A DNA stretch of 7,009 nt from a bacterium (GCA_021781185.1 JAJXXI010000531.1:1-7009), one strand, 5' to 3'. Counted from the stretch's first letter, positions 1 to 5,679 are shown. Notes: a model not told the origin generated them from the letters alone. Program-made: numbers and translations.

Positions 1-2
1 AT

Positions 3-194
3 AGAGATAAAACTTGGTGGACACTGATGATCAGCCTTTGGTATCCAATCATTATTTTCGGTATTTTGCCCGCAATCTTCGCGGTAGAAAAATTGCGCAA
101 CCGAAAATACGCTTCAACCCAAAAACAACCGATGAAAGATAAATTGCGGTCAGCCCACAGAAACGGCGAGTTTGAGCGTGCAGGTCTATTATGA
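3..194 (+). CDS. 3' end of an unidentified membrane protein (partial)
   Basis: An open frame enters from the left edge and runs to a TGA at 192-194, giving 63 codons with no start required. Its first part reads as a hydrophobic segment (WWTLMISLWYPIIIFGILPA, about 15-74) followed by a basic stretch (EKLRNRKYAS). That is the usual look of a last transmembrane helix with a cytoplasmic positive tail. The first 120 bases are clearly AT-richer (about 42% G+C by hand count) than the rest of the window. The last 20 codons look unlike the hydrophobic part and overlap another coding remnant in a different frame, so the original gene may have ended near 130-150 and been joined to foreign sequence. I do not recognise the family. 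It could also be chance open sequence. Confidence 0.35.
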   Translation, partial: RDKTWWTLMISLWYPIIIFGILPAIFAVEKLRNRKYASTQKQPMKDKLRSAHRNGEFERAGLL

Positions 195-318
195 GGGCAA
201 TCCAGTTCTGGTGGATTCAACAACGGTTTACCAGTTGCAACGTGCCTTGCAAATCCGCGCGGTGGGCGGCAGCACTGGTTTCAGCGACTGGAGCGCCCCC
301 GTCAGCCACATGGCCATG
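136..318 (+). pseudogene. Degraded Fn3-like C-terminal coding remnant
   Basis: The frame starting at 136, just after a TGA at 133-135, reads CGQPTETASLSVQVYYEGNP, then VLVDSTTVYQLQRALQIRAV and GGSTGFSDWSAPVSHMAM. The RAVGGSTGFSDWSAPVSHMAM part resembles the last strands of a fibronectin type III domain at the end of a protein; from memory, similar tails ending in WSDPVSxMAM occur in bacterial hypothetical proteins. Here no stop follows MAM. The next codon is CGA (319-321), and the frame continues in low-complexity arginine-rich sequence to a stop at 406-408. There is no upstream domain, no ribosome binding site and a stop at its beginning, so I read it as the leftover 3' end of a once longer gene, possibly with TGA changed to CGA. 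It overlaps the membrane-protein tail in another frame. Confidence 0.35.
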
Positions 319-336
319 CGAGGAATCCGTCCATGG

Positions 337-367
337 CGCCGGAGCGGAAAAAACGTTCCGGCGGTTT
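337..367 (+). terminator. Possible intrinsic terminator upstream of ffs
   Basis: A 10-bp stem (337-346 with 354-363, one G-T wobble, GC-rich) encloses the loop GAAAAAA and is followed by GTTTCATTCTTT. Stem strength fits a terminator. The T tract is interrupted, so it may instead be a hairpin of another kind. It would insulate the SRP RNA gene from whatever is transcribed on the left. Confidence 0.35.
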
Positions 368-436
368 CATTCTTTATGGATTCGTCCCGCCGGCGTTTCT
401 GCTTGTAACCCGCTTCCCGCTCGCGCAACATTTCCC

Positions 437-534
437 CCCGTCAGGGCCCATGGAATGTGGACTTACGAACCCCGCCAGGGCCGGAAGGCAGCAACGGTAG
501 TTTGCTCCGTATCTGCCGTGGTTACCCTGACACA
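437..534 (+). ncRNA. ffs: Signal recognition particle RNA, small bacterial (4.5S) type
   Basis: This RNA is the scaffold of the signal recognition particle. It binds Ffh (SRP54) and directs ribosomes making membrane proteins to FtsY at the membrane. The diagnostic helix-8 core lies at 476-493: CAGG, a GCC/GGC stem (480-482 with 487-489), the GGAA tetraloop at 483-486, then AGCA. This matches the Ffh-binding site of the E. coli RNA in architecture. The ends close by the perfect pairing GTCAGGG (440-446) with CCCTGAC (525-531), and a further helix pairs 448-453 with 516-521. The length of about 95 nt has room for one hairpin only, so the Alu domain is absent. Exact ends are uncertain by a few bases. 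It lies 91 bases before dnaX, a common neighbour. No T-rich terminator follows, so read-through into dnaX is possible. Confidence 0.92.
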
Positions 535-540
535 TCTTCA

Positions 541-570
541 TTTACGATTCACGATTCACGATTTACGATT
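541..570 (+). repeat. Tandem heptamer repeat, four copies of TTYACGA
   Basis: Four perfect-register units, TTTACGA (541-547), TTCACGA (548-554), TTCACGA (555-561) and TTTACGA (562-568), are followed by TT. They differ only at the third base, T or C. The block sits between the SRP RNA and dnaX. Short heptamer arrays like this occur as dispersed intergenic repeats in several bacterial groups. Whether this one is dispersed in the genome cannot be seen here. Confidence 0.85.
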
Positions 571-622
571 GCCGAGACAATTGTCCGTGACGCGAAAATT
601 GTAAATCCGAAAACGTAAATCG
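559..622 (+). repeat. Inverted repeats and palindrome in the dnaX leader
   Basis: CGATTTACG (559-567), which overlaps the end of the heptamer array, is the exact reverse complement of CGTAAATCG (614-622), which ends 3 bases before the dnaX ATG. Inside lies the 10-base palindrome GACAATTGTC (576-585), half of which can also pair with AATTGT at 597-602. In RNA this would place the dnaX start at the foot of a long imperfect hairpin; in DNA the palindrome could be an operator. Either role is inference. No convincing -35/-10 pair was found here. Confidence 0.4.
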
Positions 623-625
623 CCC

Positions 626-2416
626 ATGTCCTATCAGGTCATCGCCCGAAAATACCGCCCGCAGCGCTTTGCAGACGTGGTCGGCCAGGAACACGTCACC
701 CAGACGCTGGCCAACGCCATCGCCCAGCAGCGCATTGCGCACGCCTATCTGTTCTGCGGTCCGCGCGGCACCGGCAAGACCACCATCGCGCGCATCTTCG
801 CCAAGGCGCTCAACTGCACCGGCGGCCCAAAAACTGACTTCGACGACAACGATCCGCGCGTCCAGGAAATCACCGACGGACGCTCGCTCGACGTGCTGGA
901 AATTGACGGGGCCAGCAACAACGGAGTCGAACAGGTCCGCGAACTCCGGGAAACCTGCAAATACGCGCCGGCCAACGCGCGGTTTAAAATCTACATCATT
1001 GACGAAGTTCACATGCTCTCGACCGCGGCGTTCAACGCGCTGTTGAAGACCTTGGAGGAGCCGCCCGCGCATGTGAAATTCATGTTCGCCACCACGGACC
1101 CGGAAAAGGTGCTGCCGACGATTCTTTCGCGCTGCCAGCGTTATGATCTGCGCCGCATTCCGGCCGCGCTCATCACCAAACATCTCGCGGAAATTGCCGC
1201 CAAGGAAAAGGTGACAATTGATGCCGCCGCGCTGCACGCCATCGCCCGGGGCGCGGACGGCGGAATGCGCGACGCCGAATCCACGCTCGATCAGCTCATC
1301 AGTTTTTGCGGGGATAAAATCGAGGAGGCCGACGTGCTGTCCATGTTCGGACTGGCGGCGCAAGACCAGATTCTCAAGTTGAGCCAGGCCGTGCTGGCCG
1401 GGGAAATTCAGACGGCGCTCACGCAGTTGAACGAACTTGCCCAGGGCGGCAAGGATCTCGGCCGCCTGCTGGGTGATTTGCTGAACCACTTCCGCAACCT
1501 GCTCATCTATCAGGTTTCCCGGGGCGACCTGAGCCTGCTGGAAGCCTCCGAAGCCGAGGTCGCGGCGCTCAAGGATCAAGTTGCACTCTCCAACACCGAG
1601 GCGTTGACCCGCATTTTGGAATCGCTCGCCGACGCCGAACTGCGCCTGCGCGATGCCGCCTCGAAAAAAATCCTGCTGGAAGTCACGCTGCTCCGCGCCA
1701 TTGAAGCGCGCACCGCCCTGCCGATTGACGCCGTGCTGAAACAACTGAACCAGTTGCGCGGCCAGGACGGTGGAACAAATGTCGCGCCGGCCCGGCCGGC
1801 GGCTCCCGTCAAAGCGCCCGCCGCACCGGCAACCAGTGTGCCCGCCGCGAGCATTCCGTCGCGGGAAACGGCGGTTCAACCGCCGGTCTCCAAATCCGTG
1901 GCGGCACCGGCAGCGGCGGCCGTCGGCGCCCCGGCCACCGGCAGTCTTGCCGAACTGTGGGAGAAATTGGTTGAAGCCGTCGGCCGGGCCAGTTCCTTTA
2001 CGCGCAGCTATCTTTTGAACGCGCATCCCATTTCGTTTGAGAAAAACGTGCTGGTGATCGGCTTCGATCCGGAGTTTGAAGATTATCTCGGCCTGGTGGA
2101 CAATTCACGCAATCACACGTTGCTGGCCACCAAGCTGGCCGAACTCGGCCATCACCAGGCGATGATCAAGTTCATCAAGTCCCCGGAACCGGCTGGCTGG
2201 GAACGGCCGGCCTCCACCGCTCCAGTAGCACTCCCTGCAACTCAACCGGCAAAAATTCCGTCCACCGCCAAAAGCTCCGCTGAAGCGCCCGCCGCTCCCG
2301 CCCCGGAAAAAAAGCCGGCCCCAGCGCCCTTCAACAAGGATGATTTTAAAAACGATCCGCTCATCAAAAAAGCGCTGGAAGTGTTTAAAGGAACCATCGT
2401 GGAAGTGCGCGCTTGA
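626..2416 (+). CDS. dnaX: DNA polymerase III subunit tau (clamp loader DnaX)
   Basis: DnaX is the ATPase of the replicative clamp loader: it opens the beta sliding clamp and, as tau, links polymerase and helicase at the fork. The 596 residues show Walker A GPRGTGKTT (45-53), Walker B IIDEVH (124-129), the SRC arginine-finger motif (168-170) and sensor-2 GGMRDAES (212-219). Domain III follows to about 360. Two Ala/Pro-rich linkers (about 385-435 and 525-570) flank a folded tau-specific region (about 437-520), and the protein ends in a conserved-looking DPLIKKALEVF segment. The N-terminus MSYQVIARKYRPQRF is standard for the family, which fixes the start although no Shine-Dalgarno sequence precedes it. 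The usual zinc-binding cysteines are mostly missing: only C64 remains, with TGGPKTDFDDNDPR in place of the CxxCxxC segment. An A AAA AAG heptamer lies at codons 561-563. ybaB follows after 42 bases. Confidence 0.97.
   Translation: MSYQVIARKYRPQRFADVVGQEHVTQTLANAIAQQRIAHAYLFCGPRGTGKTTIARIFAKALNCTGGPKTDFDDNDPRVQEITDGRSLDVLEIDGASNNGVEQVRELRETCKYAPANARFKIYIIDEVHMLSTAAFNALLKTLEEPPAHVKFMFATTDPEKVLPTILSRCQRYDLRRIPAALITKHLAEIAAKEKVTIDAAALHAIARGADGGMRDAESTLDQLISFCGDKIEEADVLSMFGLAAQDQILKLSQAVLAGEIQTALTQLNELAQGGKDLGRLLGDLLNHFRNLLIYQVSRGDLSLLEASEAEVAALKDQVALSNTEALTRILESLADAELRLRDAASKKILLEVTLLRAIEARTALPIDAVLKQLNQLRGQDGGTNVAPARPAAPVKAPAAPATSVPAASIPSRETAVQPPVSKSVAAPAAAAVGAPATGSLAELWEKLVEAVGRASSFTRSYLLNAHPISFEKNVLVIGFDPEFEDYLGLVDNSRNHTLLATKLAELGHHQAMIKFIKSPEPAGWERPASTAPVALPATQPAKIPSTAKSSAEAPAAPAPEKKPAPAPFNKDDFKNDPLIKKALEVFKGTIVEVRA
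2308..2314 (+). promoter_or_regulatory. dnaX: Candidate -1 frameshift heptamer A AAA AAG in dnaX
   Basis: The frame reads GAA AAA AAG (codons 561-563), so the heptamer A AAA AAG is in the zero-frame phasing used by E. coli dnaX to make gamma. A -1 slip here adds nine residues (AGPSALQQG) and stops at TGA 2341-2343, giving 572 residues instead of 596 and replacing the last 33. CCGG/CCGG (2303-2306, 2315-2318) flanks the run, and a 4-bp hairpin (2328-2331 with 2336-2339) follows. No upstream Shine-Dalgarno stimulator is visible. The site is much later than in E. coli, so function is uncertain. Confidence 0.4.
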
Positions 2417-2458
2417 TTTCTCGACCAACCATCAACCAACAACTCCCAACCCCTTAAA

Positions 2459-2770
2459 ATGTCCAGCATTGGAAAACTCATGAAACAGGCTGCGAAAATG
2501 CAGCAGCAGATGGAGCAAATCCAGGCGCAGCTCGCTGCCCGCACCGTCGAGGCCACCAGTGGTGGCGGCGCGGTCAAAGTCGTCGCCAAATGCGACGGCT
2601 CCATCGCGTCCATTAAAATTGATCCGCAGGCGCTGAATCCCGGCGACGCGCAAATCGTCGAGGACATGATTCTCACCGCTGCCAACCAGGCGCTCAGTCA
2701 GGCCAAGGAAATCTCCAACACTGAAATGGGCAAGGCCACGGCGGGATTCAATTTGCCAGGAATGATGTAG
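2459..2770 (+). CDS. ybaB: YbaB/EbfC family nucleoid-associated protein
   Basis: Small dimeric DNA-binding protein of the YbaB/EbfC family, typically encoded between dnaX and recR and thought to shape the nucleoid and affect gene expression. The 103 residues match the usual length. A charged N-terminal helix rich in K, Q and M (SSIGKLMKQAAKMQQQMEQI, 2-21) is followed by the family core EATSGGGAVKVVAKCDG (31-47), then SIKIDPQ (51-57), a C-terminal helix (about 62-90) and a flexible GFNLPGMM tail. The gene is 42 bases after dnaX. The leader between them is C/A-rich (CCAACCATCAACCAACAACT) with no Shine-Dalgarno sequence and an A-rich patch just before the ATG, suggesting start selection by an unstructured leader rather than by anti-SD pairing. 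The same leader argues for co-transcription with dnaX, as no terminator or promoter is seen. Confidence 0.95.
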   Translation: MSSIGKLMKQAAKMQQQMEQIQAQLAARTVEATSGGGAVKVVAKCDGSIASIKIDPQALNPGDAQIVEDMILTAANQALSQAKEISNTEMGKATAGFNLPGMM

Positions 2771-2777
2771 CTCAATT

Positions 2778-2837
2778 CTCCCCAGCTTCTTCCTCGGCGA
2801 TCAAGCCGGGATCAAGGAGAGCGTGGGGAGGAAGAAG
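2778..2837 (+). promoter_or_regulatory. recR: Candidate RNA hairpins masking the recR ribosome binding site
   Basis: The recR Shine-Dalgarno stretch GGGGAGGAAG (2825-2834) precedes the ATG at 2842. CTTCTTCCTC (2786-2795) pairs perfectly with GAGGAAGAAG (2828-2837), and CTCCCCA (2778-2784) pairs perfectly with TGGGGAG (2824-2830). The two pairings exclude each other, and each covers the ribosome binding site. A small inner hairpin CGGC/GCCG (2795-2798, 2805-2808) lies in the loop. No T run follows, so this is not a terminator. A translational switch is inferred only. Confidence 0.45.
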
Positions 2838-2841
2838 ATTC

Positions 2842-3441
2842 ATGCCGCTGCCCGAACCCATCACCGCCCTGACTGCGGCGTTAAGCAAACTGCCCGGCAT
2901 TGGGCCGCGCTCCGCTGAACGCATCGCGCTCCATCTGGTGCAGGCTGATCCCGCACTGGTAAAACATCTGGCCGGGGTGATCGTCCACGCCCGCGAACAC
3001 ATCCGGTTCTGCGATAACTGCGGCGCGCTCACGGAGACCACCCCTTGCTCCACCTGCACCGATCCGCGCCGCGAGGGTTCGCTGGTCTGCGTGGTGGAGC
3101 GGGCCGTGGATATTTTGAGCATTGAAAGATCCGGAACCTATCGCGGCAAATTTCACGTGTTGGGCGGCAAAATTTCGCCGCTCGACGGCGTGGAGCCGGA
3201 TGATCTGCAAATCGCCGGACTGGAGCAGCGTCTCCAGCGCGAAGCCATCCGGGAAATCATCATCGCGCTGGGCACGGACGTGGAAGGCGACGCCACCAGT
3301 CATTATCTGGCGAAACGACTAGCCCGCCCCGGCCTGAAAATTTCCCGCATCGGTTTCGGGCTGCCGGCCGGCAGCGGCCTCGAATTCGCGGATGAACTCA
3401 CGCTGGACCGCGCGCTGGAAGGCCGCCGGGAAATGTCATGA
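2842..3441 (+). CDS. recR: Recombination mediator protein RecR
   Basis: RecR works with RecO (and RecF) to load RecA on SSB-coated single-stranded DNA at gaps and stalled forks. At 199 residues it has the family's normal length and complete architecture. A helix-hairpin-helix KLPGIGPRSAERIALHL (16-32) is followed by a four-cysteine zinc finger (C57, C60, C69, C72). The Toprim domain starts at VCVVE (82-86, with E86) and contains the conserved HVLGGKISPLDGV (105-117) and TDVEGDATSHYLA (145-157) segments. The C-terminal GFGLPAGSGLEFADE (171-185) and ALEGR are typical. The ATG follows a strong purine-rich Shine-Dalgarno stretch, unlike dnaX and ybaB, and 71 bases separate it from ybaB. Its stop overlaps the start of the next gene as ATGA (3438-3441), so the two are probably translationally coupled. 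All key residues are present. Confidence 0.97.
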   Translation: MPLPEPITALTAALSKLPGIGPRSAERIALHLVQADPALVKHLAGVIVHAREHIRFCDNCGALTETTPCSTCTDPRREGSLVCVVERAVDILSIERSGTYRGKFHVLGGKISPLDGVEPDDLQIAGLEQRLQREAIREIIIALGTDVEGDATSHYLAKRLARPGLKISRIGFGLPAGSGLEFADELTLDRALEGRREMS

Positions 3442-4052
3442 AAGAAGCTCCTGTTTTCATTTTTGATCTGGGCAAGGTGCTGGTGGATTTTGATTATCGC
3501 CGCGCCGCCCAAAAAGTTGCCGGGCGCAGCGCCCGTCCGCCGGCGGATCTGCATGGCTTTCTCGGCACTTCTCCGCTGCTCGTGGAATATGAATCCGGCC
3601 GGCTTACGCGACAGGGTTTTTACGAGGCGGTGTGTCAGGCCACCGGATTTCACGGCAGCCCCGGTGAATTTGGCGGTTACTTCGCGGATATTTTTTCGGA
3701 AATGCCGGAAACCATCGCGTTGCATGCGGAATTGCGACGGCGTGGGTTCAAGACCTACATTTTCTCCAACACCAATGACCTGGCCGTCGAGCACGTCCGC
3801 CGGAATTTTCCGTTTTTCGCGCATTTTGACGGCTACATTTTTTCCTACGAAGTCGGGGCGATGAAGCCGCTGCCGGCCATCTACGAAGCGATGGAAAAAC
3901 TTTGCGGGCGCAGCGGGGCTGGCCTGGTTTATTTGGATGACCGGGCCGAGAATGTCGCCGCTGGCGCGGCGCGCGGCTGGCAGGCCATCCTGCATGAATC
4001 CGCCGGGCAAACAAGGACAATGCTGGCATCACTGGGTTTGCTGCCGCACTAA
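3438..4052 (+). CDS. HAD-superfamily hydrolase, YihX-like
   Basis: A 204-residue haloacid-dehalogenase-like hydrolase, probably cytoplasmic. Visible motifs are motif I FIFDLGKVLVDFD (7-19, nucleophile D10), motif II IFSNTN (108-113, S110), motif III lysine K143 in GAMKP, and motif IV YLDDRAEN (165-172, D167 and D168). A helical cap would span about 20-85. The FDLGxV form of motif I resembles E. coli YihX, a glucose-1-phosphate phosphatase, more than the classical DxD phosphatases. The +2 aspartate is a glycine (G12), so the substrate and even the reaction (phosphatase or dehalogenase-like) stay open. The start overlaps the recR stop (ATGA), with only a weak GGGAAA upstream. It is the last gene of the dnaX operon, and no housekeeping partner for it there is known to me. 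A sugar phosphate substrate would fit the neighbouring transporters, but these lie on the other strand. Confidence 0.88.
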   Translation: MKEAPVFIFDLGKVLVDFDYRRAAQKVAGRSARPPADLHGFLGTSPLLVEYESGRLTRQGFYEAVCQATGFHGSPGEFGGYFADIFSEMPETIALHAELRRRGFKTYIFSNTNDLAVEHVRRNFPFFAHFDGYIFSYEVGAMKPLPAIYEAMEKLCGRSGAGLVYLDDRAENVAAGAARGWQAILHESAGQTRTMLASLGLLPH

Positions 4053-4159
4053 ACCAGGATCAGCGGGACGGCCATTCTGGCTGGCCAGTTCATCTCAAGA
4101 ATTACTGCGGTTGCGCCCCAGCTTGAATCGAGGCCGGCGGTGTCCGTAATGCCTCCGAA
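4053..4159. other. Convergent intergenic region with weak hairpins
   Basis: This gap separates the ends of the hydrolase gene and the oppositely oriented XylE-like gene. It contains GGCCA/TGGCC (4070-4074 with 4082-4086, 7-base loop) and GAGGC/GCCTC (4130-4134 with 4151-4155, with an inner CGG/CCG). Neither has a T tract on either strand, so neither qualifies as an intrinsic terminator. They could slow polymerases from both sides, or termination may depend on Rho. Confidence 0.3.
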
Positions 4160-5599
4160 CTATGGTTGCTTTTTACCGGGCTTGAACCAGAGTTTTTCCA
4201 TCTGTTCAAGGGTGCGCCCCTTGGTTTCTGGAACCAGCAACCACATGAACAGGGCCGCGAGGACGCTCATGACGGCGTAAATCCAGTAGGCAAATCCATG
4301 ATGAAAGACTTTCACCAGATGGGGGTTGTCGTTGAGAATTGGGAAGGTCCAACTGACCAGGAAATTGGCGATCCATTGGGCGGCCACCGCCACCGCCATG
4401 GCCTTGCCACGGATTTGATTCGGGAAAATTTCGCTTAACAGAACCCAGACCACCGGTCCCCAGGAGACGGCAAATCCGGCAATGTAAAGCAACATGCAAA
4501 ACAGGGCCACCATGCCTTTGATTTGTAACGCAAATGCGCCGCCCAGGGCGAACATGGCCACCGCCATGACCAGAGCGCCGATGATTTGCAGGGGCTTGCG
4601 GCCCAGCTTGTCCACGGTGACAATGGCAACCACGGTGAAGACCAAATTGACGGCCCCAACGATGATCGTTTGAAGCAGCGAGGCATTGGTGTCAAAACCC
4701 ACGTTCTTGAAAATCTCCGGCGCATAATAGAGCACGACGTTGATGCCGACGAATTGCTGAAAAACCGACAGCAGGATGCCGATGAAAATGAGCAGTGCGC
4801 CGAAGGAAAGCAGCCGGCCGGAGTGGTGTTCGGCAAGCGAGGCACGAATATCCGCGATTTCCTGTTCCCCTTCCTCCGCCGTCGTCAGTTTCGCCAGCAC
4901 GGCCCGGGCGCCCGCTTCGTTTCCTTTCAACATCAGGAAACGCGGCGTTTCGGGCACGAGAAACAGCAGGAGCAAAAAGATCACGGCCGGAATGGCTCCA
5001 GACAGGAACATGTAACGCCAGCCGATGGTGTTGAGCCAGGCATCGCCGCCGCCAGCCTTGGAAATTCCGTAATTGACGAAGTAAATCACCAACATGCCGA
5101 AGATGATGGCAAACTGGTTCCATGCGACGAGATTGCCGCGGATGCGGGCCGGCGCGATTTCCGCGATATACATGGGTGACAGCATGGAAGCCAGCCCAAC
5201 GCCGATGCCGCTGAGGATCCGGTAAAAGACAAAATTCCACATGTAGCCCGGTCCGCCGTGGCCGACCGGTGCGAAGGGGAATTCCGGCGCGGCGGCGCCG
5301 AGCGCGGAAATCAGAAAGAGGAAGGCGGCGATGACCAGTCCGCGTTTGCGTCCAATCCGCGTGCTGACCCAGCCGCCGATGATGCCGCCGATAATGCACC
5401 CGATCAGGGCGCTGGAATTGACAACGCCCCAGAGTGAATTCGCGGCGTTGGGATCGCTAAAATGCCGCGGATCAATAAAGTAAGCTTTCAGACTGCCCAC
5501 CGCCCCAGAGATGACGGCAGTGTCGTATCCAAACAGCAATCCACCCAGGGTGGCGATGAGCGTAAGCAGGATGACGTGGGGATTTAACTTTCGCGACAT
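4160..5599 (-). CDS. xylE: XylE-like sugar/proton symporter (MFS sugar porter family)
   Basis: A 479-residue inner-membrane transporter with 12 predicted helices, very close in sequence to E. coli XylE (D-xylose:H+ symporter). Long shared stretches include GGLLFGYDTAVISG (19-32), GVGLASMLSPMYIAE (133-147), FQQFVGINVVLYYAPE (280-295) and VSWGPVVWVLLSEIFP (378-393). Sugar-porter signatures are RIGRKRG (81-87), PETPR (216-220), DKLGRKP (330-336) and PETKGRT (457-463). Mapped by eye onto XylE, the ligand residues Q162, Q281, Q282, N287, N318, W385, Q408 and W409 are kept, as are D26 and R127 of the proton-coupling site. Two positions differ: XylE Q175 is M169, and XylE E206 is G201. Substrate may therefore be xylose or another aldose. 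The ATG at 5599 matches the family N-terminus; only a weak TGGAAAA lies upstream. It has its own promoter candidate and is cut off from the upstream symporter gene by a terminator. Confidence 0.92.
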   Translation of the reverse strand: MSRKLNPHVILLTLIATLGGLLFGYDTAVISGAVGSLKAYFIDPRHFSDPNAANSLWGVVNSSALIGCIIGGIIGGWVSTRIGRKRGLVIAAFLFLISALGAAAPEFPFAPVGHGGPGYMWNFVFYRILSGIGVGLASMLSPMYIAEIAPARIRGNLVAWNQFAIIFGMLVIYFVNYGISKAGGGDAWLNTIGWRYMFLSGAIPAVIFLLLLFLVPETPRFLMLKGNEAGARAVLAKLTTAEEGEQEIADIRASLAEHHSGRLLSFGALLIFIGILLSVFQQFVGINVVLYYAPEIFKNVGFDTNASLLQTIIVGAVNLVFTVVAIVTVDKLGRKPLQIIGALVMAVAMFALGGAFALQIKGMVALFCMLLYIAGFAVSWGPVVWVLLSEIFPNQIRGKAMAVAVAAQWIANFLVSWTFPILNDNPHLVKVFHHGFAYWIYAVMSVLAALFMWLLVPETKGRTLEQMEKLWFKPGKKQP

Positions 5600-5640
5600 A
5601 GGTTTTCCAGTTGCGGGTGTTTTAGAGGAGTGTCGAACTC

Positions 5641-5669
5641 GATATTGGACGAGAATGCAGCAGAGTCAA
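5641..5669 (-). promoter_or_regulatory. xylE: Candidate sigma-70-type promoter of the XylE-like gene
   Basis: On the - strand, TTGACT (5669-5664) and AATATC (5646-5641) are 17 bases apart, 42 bases before the ATG. The -35 matches 5 of 6 consensus positions, the -10 only 3 of 6. Its place just downstream of a terminator, where a new promoter is needed, supports it. Confidence 0.4.
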
Positions 5670-5679
5670 GAATCCTGAT

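Noticed and set aside
403..431. TTGTAA and CAACAT with 17-base spacing as an ffs promoter
   Set aside because: Position would fit, but the matches are only 4 of 6 and 3 of 6; not distinguishable from chance.
581..609. TTGTCC and TTGTAAAT as a dnaX promoter
   Set aside because: No hexamer pair with 16-18 base spacing is close to consensus.
563..2026. A 487-codon open frame on the - strand opposite dnaX
   Set aside because: Its product is low-complexity Arg/Gly-rich, matches no domain I recognise, and lies antisense to a clear dnaX. GC-rich genes often leave such open antisense frames.
4130..4155. Hairpin after the XylE-like stop as an intrinsic terminator
   Set aside because: Only 5 bp in the outer stem, with no T tract on the - strand.
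4586..5179. A 197-codon + strand frame across the XylE-like gene
   Set aside because: The His/Asp/Gln-rich composition is typical of the antisense of a membrane protein gene, and the - strand frame is unmistakably a transporter.
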